From Streptomyces jeddahensis (GTDB taxonomy: Bacteria; Actinomycetota; Actinomycetes; Streptomycetales; Streptomycetaceae): a stretch of DNA of 64,000 nucleotides. The stretch lies in NCBI RefSeq assembly GCF_001642995.1, contig NZ_LOHS01000158.1, forward strand, positions 40,598-104,597, in the 5' to 3' direction. Of this stretch, positions 34,035-42,838 are shown in pieces. Position 1 is the first letter of the stretch. Every line of letters starts with the position of its first letter. Under the pieces are notes generated by a model, which ran no database searches, was not told the DNA's origin, and worked only from the letters and a program-made list of their open reading frames with translations. Both the position numbers and the translations under genes were made by a program.

Positions 34035-36266
34035 TCAGTGCTGCAGGACGCGGCCGGGAGCCGGAGCGGGTACGCGCTCGTGCAGCGGGACGACGGGCGG
34101 CAGGGCATCGGCCGGCTCGCCGAGCAGGACCCGGCGGACCACGCGCTCCGCGGCCCGCCCGTCGTCGAACTCGCAGAACCGCTCGCGGAACGCGGCGCGC
34201 AGCCGTCCCGCCCGCTCGTCGTCCCACTCGCCGCCGAGGAAGATCCGCGTCAGCTCGTCCTGGGTGCGGGCCACGGCGCCCGGCGGCTCGGCCAGCAGAT
34301 CGAAGTAGACGCCGCGCGTCTCCCGGTAGACGTCCCAGTCGTCCGCGTACACGACGATCGGGCGGTCGAGGTTGGCGTAGTCGAACATGATGGACGAGTA
34401 GTCCGTGATCAGCGCGTCCGCGGCCAGGCACACCTCCTCGGGGGAGCGGTGCGCGGTGACGTCGATCAGCGCCCCGGAGCGCCGGGTCGCTTCCAGGCCC
34501 GCGGTGCCCTCGTAGAAATGGTGGGCGCGCAGCAGCACGACAAAGTCGTCGCCGAGTGCCGCGCAGAACGCGGCGAGGTCCAGCTGCGCGGCGAAGTCCT
34601 TGCGGTAGTCGCGGTGGGTCGGCGCGTACAGCACGGCGATCCGGTCGTCGGGGATGCCGAGTCGCCGCCGGATCGCCAGCACGTCCTCGGCCGTCGAGGT
34701 GTAGAACGCGTCGTTGCGCGGATAACCGACATCGAGGCTCTCGTACGCGCCCGGGTAGGCCCGCTCCCACACCTCGGTGGAGTGCCGGTTCGAGGAGATG
34801 TTGAAGTCCCAGCGGTCCACGCGCTGCAGCAGCTTGCCGAAATCGCCGGCGGCCGCGGCCGCCGCCGGGAACTCCACCTGGTCCACGCCCATCCGCTTGA
34901 GCGGAGTCCCGTGCTGCGTCTGCACATGGACGGTGCCGGGCCGTTTGCGGATGGCCATCTCGAAGTTGACGTTGTTGAAGGTGTACTTGGCCGTGGCCAT
35001 CACCTCCCAGTAGCGCGGACTGCCGATCACCACGCTCTCCACGCCGTCCGGCATCTGCGCCCCGCTGTCCTCTGTCACCAGGAAGACGGTTGTGATGTGC
35101 GGGGCCAGTCGCCGGGCCGTGGCCTCGACGGCGGCGGGATTGCAGGTGTAGCCGCGGCCCCAGTAGGCGGAGAAGACGGCGAGATTCTCGTCGACCGGCC
35201 GCTTGAGGAACGCCTTGTACGGGTGCTGTGACGGCCGCCGCAGCCGCCGGAGGCGGTCCCGGGCAGGCCGTACCTTCCGGGCCGGCCGGCCCGCCGCAGC
35301 GTGCAGCGCGCAGAACGCCGCGTAGGAACCGGACGCCAGCAGCGCGAGTCGCAGTCCCGGGGCGCCGCCGGGCTGCCGGTGGTCCGCCGGGCGGTGCTGC
35401 CGGTAGAGCCGGCTCGCCCGTTTGAAGTACTGGCGCCTCAGCGCGGCGTCCGGCACCCGCCACGGGGACGCGGCGGTCGTCAGCACCTCCTGCACCATCT
35501 GGTCGAAGACCCTGCCAACCAGCGGCGCGTACGGCTTGAGCTCGGCGGCCAGCCGCATCACCGCGTCGAACCGGTCGAGCAGATCCAGATAGTGAGGGCC
35601 GGGAGCACGGTTCCTGCTGCCCTGCCTGCGCAGCAGATGGCGTACGCAGACCCGGTCGAGCAGAGCGATGCGGTCGGCCCTCAGCGCGGCTGCCACGCTC
35701 CACTCCATGTCGGTGAACATGCCAGCGGGGAAAGCCAGTTCATGTCCGGTGACGAAGGCGCGCCGGTAGGCCGCGCTCCAGGCGGGCACGAGTACATCGG
35801 GCAGCGCGGGGTGCTGCTCCACCGGGACGGCCCCGGCCGCCGGGGCACCCTGCCACAGCCGCTCGAGTGCCGCCCCCCTGCTGCCTTCGAACCAGTGCAC
35901 CCGCTCGTGGTCGAAGACCAGCAGATCGGGTTCGCCGGTCTCCTTCAGGCGGGCGTCGATGGCCGCCAGGGCGTCGGGTGCGAACGTGTCGTCGCCGTCG
36001 AGGAAGAGCAGGAACTCGCCCTCGGCGGCGGCGATTCCCGCGTTGCGGGCGCCCGGCAGGCCGTTGGCCGGCGGTGAGTGCACCACCTTGATCCGCGGAT
36101 CGGCGTCCGCGCGTGCGGCCACGATCGATCCGCACAGTCCTTCCGGGTCGCTGACGACAGCGATCAGCTCGACATCGGCGAAGGGCTGGCCTAGCACCGA
36201 GTCGAGACAGCCGGGCAGCCGGCCACCGACCTCATGGGCGGGAACGACAACGCTGAACCGGGACAA
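34035..36266 (-). CDS. GT2 plus TagF-like CDP-polyol phosphotransferase
   Basis: 743-residue cytoplasmic enzyme with an N-terminal GT2 domain (RFSVVVPAHEV, FLLFLDGDDTF) and a C-terminal TagF domain. All TagF motifs are present: SAYWGRGYTCNPAA, QTQHGTPLKRMG near 449, LYAPTHRDYRK near 548 and ITDYSSIMFDYANLDRP near 620. TagF enzymes add glycerol- or ribitol-phosphate units from CDP-polyols to membrane-linked polymer. The fusion could alternate sugar and polyol phosphate additions. The start is TTG at 36266, preceded by GAGGG at short spacing; no ATG or GTG lies in frame nearby. It is 22 bp below the first copy and 15 bp above the third. Confidence 0.87.
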   Translation of the reverse strand: MSRFSVVVPAHEVGGRLPGCLDSVLGQPFADVELIAVVSDPEGLCGSIVAARADADPRIKVVHSPPANGLPGARNAGIAAAEGEFLLFLDGDDTFAPDALAAIDARLKETGEPDLLVFDHERVHWFEGSRGAALERLWQGAPAAGAVPVEQHPALPDVLVPAWSAAYRRAFVTGHELAFPAGMFTDMEWSVAAALRADRIALLDRVCVRHLLRRQGSRNRAPGPHYLDLLDRFDAVMRLAAELKPYAPLVGRVFDQMVQEVLTTAASPWRVPDAALRRQYFKRASRLYRQHRPADHRQPGGAPGLRLALLASGSYAAFCALHAAAGRPARKVRPARDRLRRLRRPSQHPYKAFLKRPVDENLAVFSAYWGRGYTCNPAAVEATARRLAPHITTVFLVTEDSGAQMPDGVESVVIGSPRYWEVMATAKYTFNNVNFEMAIRKRPGTVHVQTQHGTPLKRMGVDQVEFPAAAAAAGDFGKLLQRVDRWDFNISSNRHSTEVWERAYPGAYESLDVGYPRNDAFYTSTAEDVLAIRRRLGIPDDRIAVLYAPTHRDYRKDFAAQLDLAAFCAALGDDFVVLLRAHHFYEGTAGLEATRRSGALIDVTAHRSPEEVCLAADALITDYSSIMFDYANLDRPIVVYADDWDVYRETRGVYFDLLAEPPGAVARTQDELTRIFLGGEWDDERAGRLRAAFRERFCEFDDGRAAERVVRRVLLGEPADALPPVVPLHERVPAPAPGRVLQH

Positions 36267-36288
36267 GTCACCCTCATTCGATCGGGGT

Positions 36289-38568
36289 TTACACGGGGCT
36301 GGTGGTCAGACGCACGGATGCCTGCGGCTCCTGCCGCGGTCCGAAGGCCGTGGGCACTTCCGCCGGCTGCCGCCTCTCCAGGGGCACGACGGACGGCAGG
36401 CCCGCCGTCTCGCCGAGGAGCACATGCCGTACGACCCGTTCGGCGGCCCTCCCGTCGTCGTACGGGCAGAAGCGCATCCGGAACGCGGCCCGCCGCTGGG
36501 CGGCATGCGGGCTGCGCCACTCGCCGGTCGCGAAGATGTCGATCAGCTCCTCCTCGCTGAACGCGATCGCGCCGGGAGAGAGTCTCCGCAGGTCGAAGTA
36601 AGTGCCGCGGGCTGCCTCGTACGCCTCCCAGTCGTCGGCGCACACCACAATCGGGCGGTCCAGGTTGGCGTAGTCGAACATCAGCGACGAGTAGTCCGTG
36701 ACGAGCACGTCGCTCGCCAGGCAGAGGGACTCCACGCAGGGGTGGTCCGAGACGTCGACCAGCCGGGACGAACCCTCGCCCGCGAGCGGCGTGTCGTGGA
36801 GATGGTGGGCGCGGGCGAGGACCGTGAAGCTGGGGCCGAGCGCGTGCAGCAGGCGGTCCAGATCGATCCGTTGGTGCTGGGTGCGGCGGTAGTCGCGGTG
36901 CGTGGGCGCGTAAAGGATCGCGACCGAGTCCCGGGGGATGCCGAGGGTCTCCCGCAGCCGGGCCACGTCAGTGGCCGTTGCCCGTTGGTAGACGTCGTTG
37001 CGCGGATAGCCGTACTCGAGCGTGGTGTAGGCGGCGGGGTAGACCCGCTCCCAGACGAGCGTGGAGTGGCGGTTCGCGGACAGGACGTAGTCCCACTTGT
37101 CGCAGTTGGCGAGCATCCGCCGGACGTCGGTGTCGCCGACCGCCGCGGGCCGGTCGAGCAGATCCAGGCCCATGTGCTTGAGCGGGGTCCCGTGCTGCGT
37201 CTGCAGGAACACCTGGCCCCGGCGCTTGACCAGCCTGCGGTCGAAGTTGACGTTGTTCACCAGGTACTTGGAGCGGGCCAGCGCCGTCCAGTACGCGGCC
37301 GTTCCGGGCGCGAGGCGGCGCGTGGCCGTCGGAACGGTGTGGTGGTGCGCGGGGTCGGCGATCCAGGCGGTGCGGATGCCGGGCACGAGTTCGCGGGCCT
37401 TCTCCTCGATCGCCGCCGGGTTGCAGCCGTAGCCGCGGCCCCAGTAGGCGGAGAACACCGCGTCGTTCTCACGCAGCGGAAGGCGCCGCTGGATGCCGTA
37501 GTGGACCTGGAGCGCGGCCGCCCTGAGGGCGTGATGTGCGGCGGCGACGGCGCGGCGGACGCGACGCTGGAAGGCCCGTGCGGAGCACACGGCGCGGTAG
37601 GTGCGGTGCGCGCCCATGCCGACCAGTGCATGCCGGATCCTGGTGCGCGCGGGCGGGGTCGCGCCCGGGCAGCGGTAGCGGCGGCAGTACGTACGGGCCC
37701 GGCGCAGGAACGCGGCGCGGCTGTCGCGCGGCAGCCGGCCGCGCGACGTGAACACCGTGCTGAAGTGGTCGATCATCCGGCGGAAGACGTGGGGCCGCCA
37801 CTCGGCCAGTTCGGGGTGTGCGTCCAGGTAGGCGAAGACCCGGTCGTACTGCTCGAAGATCTCGAAGTGCCTGCTCCCGGGGGTGCTGGTGATCGCTCCC
37901 TGCCTGCGCTGCCGGTAGTGCACGCAGACCCGGTCGAGGACCGCGATCGATTCGGCTGTCAGCAGCACCGGGTACGTCCAGGAGACGTCCTCGTAGTAGC
38001 CGGGCGCGAAGGCGAAGCCGCCGCGCTCCAGGAACTCGCGGCGGTAGGCCTTGTTCCAGGCCACGTGCAGCACCCGCAGCAGACCCGGCCGGTCCGCCAG
38101 GGTGCACACCGGGGGGCCTGCCTCGGTGAGCTGGGCAGCGGCACTGTTCGGGACCGTCCCGCCGGTCCAGTACGTCCGCACGTAGTCGTAGACGAGGACG
38201 TCCGGACCGTCCGTGTCCTTGAGCCGGTCCGAGATCGCCTGCAGCGCGCCCGGCGCGAGCGAGTCGTCGCTGTCCAGGAAGATCACGTACTCACCGGTGG
38301 CGCGTTCGAGACCGGCGTTGCGGGCCGGACCCAGGCCGGCGTTCTCCGGCAGGTGGACCGCGGTGACGCGCGCGTCGCGAGCCGCGAACTCGTCGACGAT
38401 GGCGCCGCTGCCGTCGGGTGAGCAGTCGTCGACGGCGATCAGCTCGAAGTCCGTGAAGGACTGGCCCAGTACGGACTCGACGCATGCGTGCAGGTAGGCC
38501 TGCACCTTGTACACAGGGACGATCACACTGAACCGGGGCAAGGCGCATCCATAGGTCGTCAGCGGCAT
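36289..38568 (-). CDS. GT2 plus TagF-like CDP-polyol phosphotransferase, first of three
   Basis: 759-residue protein: GT2 domain (RFSVIVPVYKVQAYLHAC, AVDDCSPDGSGAIVDEF, FLDSDDSL) then TagF domain with SAYWGRGYGCNPAA, QTQHGTPLKHMG near 456, LYAPTHRDYR near 554 and TDYSSLMFDYANLDRP near 626. It is the parent or sister of the truncated remnant at 14812-15151. ATG 38568 starts the shared sequence in both. The much longer open frame to 39072 runs into antisense of the next gene and is rejected. It heads a tandem set of three related polymerases, with gaps of 22 and 15 bp, which implies a multi-unit teichoic-acid-like repeat. Confidence 0.87.
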   Translation of the reverse strand: MPLTTYGCALPRFSVIVPVYKVQAYLHACVESVLGQSFTDFELIAVDDCSPDGSGAIVDEFAARDARVTAVHLPENAGLGPARNAGLERATGEYVIFLDSDDSLAPGALQAISDRLKDTDGPDVLVYDYVRTYWTGGTVPNSAAAQLTEAGPPVCTLADRPGLLRVLHVAWNKAYRREFLERGGFAFAPGYYEDVSWTYPVLLTAESIAVLDRVCVHYRQRRQGAITSTPGSRHFEIFEQYDRVFAYLDAHPELAEWRPHVFRRMIDHFSTVFTSRGRLPRDSRAAFLRRARTYCRRYRCPGATPPARTRIRHALVGMGAHRTYRAVCSARAFQRRVRRAVAAAHHALRAAALQVHYGIQRRLPLRENDAVFSAYWGRGYGCNPAAIEEKARELVPGIRTAWIADPAHHHTVPTATRRLAPGTAAYWTALARSKYLVNNVNFDRRLVKRRGQVFLQTQHGTPLKHMGLDLLDRPAAVGDTDVRRMLANCDKWDYVLSANRHSTLVWERVYPAAYTTLEYGYPRNDVYQRATATDVARLRETLGIPRDSVAILYAPTHRDYRRTQHQRIDLDRLLHALGPSFTVLARAHHLHDTPLAGEGSSRLVDVSDHPCVESLCLASDVLVTDYSSLMFDYANLDRPIVVCADDWEAYEAARGTYFDLRRLSPGAIAFSEEELIDIFATGEWRSPHAAQRRAAFRMRFCPYDDGRAAERVVRHVLLGETAGLPSVVPLERRQPAEVPTAFGPRQEPQASVRLTTSPV

Positions 38569-38636
38569 ATTGCCCGAAAACGAGTGCCGGGGTGAGCAGT
38601 TACGAGGGATGTGGCGTACGGAGTAGTCGGAATCGA

Positions 38637-38705
38637 GCACTGAGGGGCGCGCCTCACTGCGCGCCCCTCGCAACCATCGGGAGCCTGCGCTACTTGACGG
38701 CCCAG
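38637..38705. repeat. Direct repeat copy 1: hairpin plus remnant of ABC permease 3' end
   Basis: About 65 bp nearly identical to 40506-40573. It has the same 11-bp-stem hairpin (38642-38652 with 38659-38669, loop of 6) and then CGCAACCATC and GCTACTTGAC. In the right-hand copy GCTACTTGAC is the complement of the last codons and stop of the permease gene; here no permease gene follows. Confidence 0.7.
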
Positions 38706-38737
38706 CAGTCACCCGGTGCAGCCGCCATGATTGCTTC

Positions 38738-40285
38738 TCACGGGACGTACTCCACGTTCTTCGGCGAGGTGGTGGACGGAGTCGTTCGAGAGGTCTGGGG
38801 CGGGACGACGGGACTCGCGGCACGGCGCAGCGCGGGAATGAGTGACAGGCAGAGCACGCCGATGAACATGGGGGCCACCATGTAGCGGAAGCTCGGCGAG
38901 GGGATCGCGGCGAGCACGGTGAGCTGGATGCCGAGGGTGAGGCCCGCCAGTGCCAACAAGGGGCGGCAGTTGCGTTTCCGGGCGAGCCGGGCGACGAGCA
39001 CATAGGTGGCGTAGCACCAGATCGCGCCGCGCCAGAGGAGCCACTCCAGTTGGGGAACGCGGGAGGCGTCATACCCCAGGTCGGCAGCGTGGTTGAGGGT
39101 TGTGGACAGGGGCCGGGGCTGGGCCGCCTGTCGGTACGGGCTCTTCTGCATCTCCGGGTACCACCTGTAGAACTCCGGGTTCACCCAGTTGAGGGAGTTC
39201 CACGTCCTTCCCCCTTGATCCTTCGGTCCGGGGAAGACGGCCCAGGCGAGGTGCCCGCGGCAGATCCGCGCGCCCAGCACGATGTGGGGGGCCTTGCGCA
39301 GGGTGCGCCACCACAACCGCACGATCGGTTCGGTGAGCGGGTCGGTGACGTCCCTGTCCAGCTTCCGGTACATCGGGTCGGAGGCATAGCAACTGGCTCC
39401 GCCAGCACGCCAGTTCGTAAGCGATGTCGCTCGGGCCATCAGCCGCAGATCATTCCGGGTGAACACGCCGGGCGCCTGGGCATAGGTCACGGCCAGGTCG
39501 GCGTAGTGCAGGTTGTAGACCAGCGTCTGGCGCGGGGACTCTACGCCGACCGCCGGATAGACCGAGAACATCAGCGTCAACGTCACGGCAGTGGTGGCGG
39601 TGACCAGTGAGGTGAGCAAGCGCCGGGCCCCCGGCAACGCCAGGAGCAGGCACAGCGCGGCGATCACGGTCATGGGGAAACCGTTGTTGCGGAAGAGGCC
39701 GATTCCGAGGAACCCGACGCACAACAGCGCGACTTCGGAGCGTCGCAGACGGCCGTTCCAGCTCCCGTTCCCCCGCCTGCCCATCAGTCGTGCCGTGACC
39801 GCGAACGTCAGCACCGCACAGATCGTGAAGGGCACGTCCTTCCCCACGAAGACGGCGAACGGCCCGAGCGGCGGAACCAGCGCGCAGGCCACTGCGGCCG
39901 GTGCGCTCCACCGCCCGCGCACGCCGAGTGTGTGCAGGCTCGCGCACGCGTAGCCGAGCGCCGCGGACATTGCGATCGTCTGCAGCAGCGTCAGCGCCGC
40001 GAACCCCCCGGTGGCGTTGAGTGTCAGCCAGACCAGGCAGTTGTAGAGGACCGAGTGGTTGGAGATCCAGTGGTCGGTGGTGACCTGCCAGGCGTGGACG
40101 AGTGAGTCGTAGTCGATCATGCCGGGGTAGAAGGCCATCCACCACAGCAGGTAGCAGGCCTGGCAGGCAAGGAAGACGGCGAGTGGCAACCGCAGCGCCG
40201 GCGGTACGCGCGACCACTGGGCCCGGGCCTTCGCGGCCGCCATCACCCGGGCATCGGGCGCGGGGCGGGGCGGGGTGTCTGACAT
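38738..40285 (-). CDS. Polytopic membrane protein of the polymer cluster (paralogue of fused domain at 25144-26838)
   Basis: 515-residue integral membrane protein starting MSDTPPRPAP. After a short cytoplasmic tail, RVPPALRLPLAVFLACQACYLLWW begins the first span; then come FYPGMIDYDSLVHAWQVTT, a VGKDVPFTICA loop and LFRNNGFPM. These segments are shared nearly word for word with the second half of the 25144-27993 frame. The D-x-D-S-type loop after the first span and the size fit a GT-C transferase acting outside the membrane, but no named family was recognised. CAGGAG lies 9 nt before the ATG at 40285. The gene is flanked by direct repeats (38637-38705 and 40506-40573) and preceded by a duplicated leader, so it seems to have arrived by duplication. 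Confidence 0.78.
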   Translation of the reverse strand: MSDTPPRPAPDARVMAAAKARAQWSRVPPALRLPLAVFLACQACYLLWWMAFYPGMIDYDSLVHAWQVTTDHWISNHSVLYNCLVWLTLNATGGFAALTLLQTIAMSAALGYACASLHTLGVRGRWSAPAAVACALVPPLGPFAVFVGKDVPFTICAVLTFAVTARLMGRRGNGSWNGRLRRSEVALLCVGFLGIGLFRNNGFPMTVIAALCLLLALPGARRLLTSLVTATTAVTLTLMFSVYPAVGVESPRQTLVYNLHYADLAVTYAQAPGVFTRNDLRLMARATSLTNWRAGGASCYASDPMYRKLDRDVTDPLTEPIVRLWWRTLRKAPHIVLGARICRGHLAWAVFPGPKDQGGRTWNSLNWVNPEFYRWYPEMQKSPYRQAAQPRPLSTTLNHAADLGYDASRVPQLEWLLWRGAIWCYATYVLVARLARKRNCRPLLALAGLTLGIQLTVLAAIPSPSFRYMVAPMFIGVLCLSLIPALRRAASPVVPPQTSRTTPSTTSPKNVEYVP

Positions 40286-40325
40286 GGCGGAGATCTCCTG
40301 GCGTGACTGGAGCAGCGTGCGGGGG

Positions 40326-40431
40326 CGAACTGTATCCGCAGCAACAGGCGATAAAAGGCGATATCAGCGGCGAACCATTCGAACGGCCTTATATAGGGTG
40401 ACCTGGCTGTCTGTGGCTCGTTTGAGGCGTA
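40326..40431 (-). repeat. Duplicated leader/promoter segment, copy B
   Basis: Counterpart of 28181-28287. On the minus strand it includes CACCCTATATAAGG, a possible -10 region. It is joined within a few bases to the ribosome-binding segment CAGGAGATCTCCGCC before the gene at 40285, whereas in copy A some 1.3 kb of flippase sequence lie between the same two parts. Confidence 0.65.
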
Positions 40432-40505
40432 AAGGGCGCACTGACTACCCCTGGCCGATACGACAGTTACTGCCAAGACGCCGCCATCTCTCACCGCGTC
40501 GTGAG

Positions 40506-40573
40506 CACGGCTGAGGGGCGCGCCTCACCGCGCGCCCCTCGCAACCATCCGGGCCCTGAGCTACTTGACCGCC
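40506..40573. repeat. Direct repeat copy 2, including permease 3' end
   Basis: Second copy of the 38637-38705 segment. A stretch of 38 bp (TGAGGGGCGC...CAACCATC) differs from copy 1 at a single base. It contains the operon terminator and the last codons of the ABC permease gene. Confidence 0.7.
40513..40540 (-). terminator. Terminator of the ABC importer operon
   Basis: GAGGGGCGCGC pairs perfectly with GCGCGCCCCTC around CTCACC. It lies 21 nt past the permease stop on the minus strand. No long T-run follows, as is common in high-G+C genomes. Confidence 0.7.
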
Positions 40574-41484
40574 CCCGCCATAACCCCCGAAACAAACTGC
40601 TTCTGGAACGCGAAGAACACCGCCAGCGGAATCACCATCGAGATGAAGGCGCCCGGCGCCAGTACGTCGATGTTGTTGCCGAACTGCCGTACCTGCGTCT
40701 GCAGGGCGACCGTGATCGGCTGGTTGCCGGCGTCGGCGAAGATCAGTGCGACCAGCATGTCGTTCCAGACCCACAGGAACTGGAAGATGCCGAGGGAGGC
40801 GATCGCGGGGCCGCCGAGGGGCATCACGACGCGGACGAACAGGCGGAGTTCACCCGCGCCGTCCAGGCGTGCGGCCTCCAGCAGCTCCCGTGGGATCTCC
40901 GCGAAGAAGTTCCGCAGCAGGAACACGGCGAACGGCAGCCCGAACCCCACGTGGAAGAGGATCACGCCGATGATCGAGCCGAAGATCCCGATGTTGCCGA
41001 AGAGCTGGGCGATCGGCAGCAGCGCCACCTGGACCGGCACCACCAGCAAGCCCACGACCAGCAGGAACCACCAGTCCCGGCCCGGGAACTCCATCCAGGC
41101 GAAGGCGTAGCCCGCGAGCGAGCCGATCACCACGACCAGCAGGGTCGCCGGGACGGTGATCAAGATGGTGTTGAGCAGCGAACCTGTGATCGTGTCGTTC
41201 TCCAGCAGCCGCTGGTAGCTGTCGAAGGTGATCTGGGACGGCTGCGAGAGCACCTTCCACCAGCCGCTGCTGCCCATGTCCGCCGGTGTGCGCAGCGAGG
41301 ACAGCAGCAGCCCGATCGTCGGTACGAGCCAGAAGAGGCCCACCACGATCAGGAAGACGCGGACGAAGCCGCCGCTCAGGACGTCCGCGATCCGAGCGCC
41401 GAGCGACCGCTGCGCCTTCAGGGCCTCCGCCGAGGGCGCGGCCTTCGGCACACCATCGTGCGCGGCACCACTGGGAGTGCTCAT
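40561..41484 (-). CDS. ABC sugar transporter permease, MalG-type
   Basis: 307-residue inner-membrane permease with six spans. The ABC-docking EAA loop reads EIPRELLEAARLDGAGELRLFVRVVMPLGGPAI, which is canonical for the MalG branch of carbohydrate importers. The N-terminus is Ala/Ser-rich. ATG 41484 overlaps the stop of the partner permease (ATGA); a longer frame through the partner gene is rejected. With the second permease and the lipoprotein it forms a three-gene import operon. No ATPase is encoded here, as in other Streptomyces sugar importers that share the MsiK ATPase. The likely substrate is a di- or oligosaccharide. Confidence 0.9.
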   Translation of the reverse strand: MSTPSGAAHDGVPKAAPSAEALKAQRSLGARIADVLSGGFVRVFLIVVGLFWLVPTIGLLLSSLRTPADMGSSGWWKVLSQPSQITFDSYQRLLENDTITGSLLNTILITVPATLLVVVIGSLAGYAFAWMEFPGRDWWFLLVVGLLVVPVQVALLPIAQLFGNIGIFGSIIGVILFHVGFGLPFAVFLLRNFFAEIPRELLEAARLDGAGELRLFVRVVMPLGGPAIASLGIFQFLWVWNDMLVALIFADAGNQPITVALQTQVRQFGNNIDVLAPGAFISMVIPLAVFFAFQKQFVSGVMAGAVK

Positions 41485-42830
41485 CGCCGCACCTCCCGCC
41501 GCAGCCGCCGGATATTGAAGAGCATCACCGGTACGACGAGCAGCAGCAGGAACACCGCGATCGCGCTCGCGATGCCGGGCTGGTCGTCGCTGAACGCCGA
41601 GCGGTACAGCTGCAGGGCGAGCACGTTCGCCTCGTCCTGCGACGATCCCGGCGGGATGATGAAGACCAGGTCGAAGATCTTCAGGACGTTGATCATCAGG
41701 GTGACCAGGACGACTGCCAGTACGGGCGCGAGCAGCGGCACCGTGATCCTTCTGAACACCTGCCACTCGCTCGCGCCGTCCACCCGCGCCGCCTCCAGGA
41801 GCTCCCGCGGCACGCCCGCAAGACCCGCCGCGATCAGCACCATCGCGAACCCGGCCCACATCCAGATGTACGAACCGATCACCGCCGGGGTGACCAGGCT
41901 CGGGCCCAGCCAGTCGACTCCGTTGTACGGCTCCCGGAAGTTCGAGGCCGGGAGGCGTAGTTGCGCGCCGTCGGCCTTCGACGACAGCGTGAACGTGCCG
42001 TCGGCTGCGGCCCGCGTCGAGTCGACCACCTTCCCGTCCTTGACCGCTTCGATCTTCATACCGGGATAGCCCAGCTCCGAGGCGTCGACGCCGTTGCGCT
42101 CGCCCACGCCCTTGCCGCGCGTGAAGTCCTGCCAGGTGGTGCCGGTGACCTTGCCCGGCTCGGCGGCCGCGGCCTTCGCCGGCTTGGCGCTGTCGGGCAG
42201 TTGGTCGGGCGCCACACCGACCAGCGGCAGCACCACCGGCTCACCGGCCCGTACCGGCTCCTTCGTGATGAACGCGCCGCCGCCCGCCGCCTTCAGCGGC
42301 GACTCCGCGCCCGGGTGCGCTTTCGGGAACGCGGACGACTCGGCGAAGGTGTCGTGCACCCCGACCCATACGGCGTTGGCGAAGCCGCGGTCCGGATCCT
42401 GCTCGTACACAAGGCGGAAGATGATCCCGGCCGCCAGCATCGAGATCGCCATCGGCATGAAAACGACCAACTTGAACGCCGTGCCCCAGCGCACGCGTTC
42501 GGTGAGCACCGCGAAGATCAGGCCGAGCGCCGTCGCGACGGCCGGGGCCACCACCACCCAGATCGTGTTGTTCTTGATGGCGGTGAGGATGCTCTTGTCG
42601 GTGAACAGCTCCCTGTAGTTGTCGATCCCGACGAAACTGCTGCCTGACTGGTCGAAGAAGCTGCGGACCAGCGAGTACCCGATCGGGTAGACCACGAGCG
42701 CACCGAGCAGCAGCAGCGCGGGCAGCAGAAAGAGTGCCGCCACCGTCCTGCGCGTGCCCGTCACGCTCTTACGACTCCGGGGTGCGGGAGGCGGCGGCGT
42801 GGCCGCGCCTCCCGCCGTCGACGACATCAT
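41481..42830 (-). CDS. ABC sugar transporter permease, MalF-type, with large extracytoplasmic insert
   Basis: 449-residue permease. The first spans are at about 25-50 and 85-130; a hydrophilic region of about 130 residues (from DTFAESSAFPKAHPG to about SNFREPYNG) is inserted before the later spans. The EAA loop VPRELLEAARVDGASEWQVFRRITVPLL is standard. The insert, which contains an ADGTFTLSSKADG strand pattern, occupies the place of the MalF P2 loop that contacts the binding protein. Two ATGs, at 42830 and 42827, are possible starts; the gap to the lipoprotein gene is 8 bp. It pairs with the MalG-type permease gene, which it overlaps by 4 bp. Confidence 0.88.
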   Translation of the reverse strand: MMSSTAGGAATPPPPAPRSRKSVTGTRRTVAALFLLPALLLLGALVVYPIGYSLVRSFFDQSGSSFVGIDNYRELFTDKSILTAIKNNTIWVVVAPAVATALGLIFAVLTERVRWGTAFKLVVFMPMAISMLAAGIIFRLVYEQDPDRGFANAVWVGVHDTFAESSAFPKAHPGAESPLKAAGGGAFITKEPVRAGEPVVLPLVGVAPDQLPDSAKPAKAAAAEPGKVTGTTWQDFTRGKGVGERNGVDASELGYPGMKIEAVKDGKVVDSTRAAADGTFTLSSKADGAQLRLPASNFREPYNGVDWLGPSLVTPAVIGSYIWMWAGFAMVLIAAGLAGVPRELLEAARVDGASEWQVFRRITVPLLAPVLAVVLVTLMINVLKIFDLVFIIPPGSSQDEANVLALQLYRSAFSDDQPGIASAIAVFLLLLVVPVMLFNIRRLRREVRR

Positions 42831-42838
42831 CGCCCGGT

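Noticed and set aside
35301..38421. Long plus-strand frames (35301-36077 and 35959-38421)
   Set aside because: Antisense to the TagF-like genes; no domain character and no start signals.
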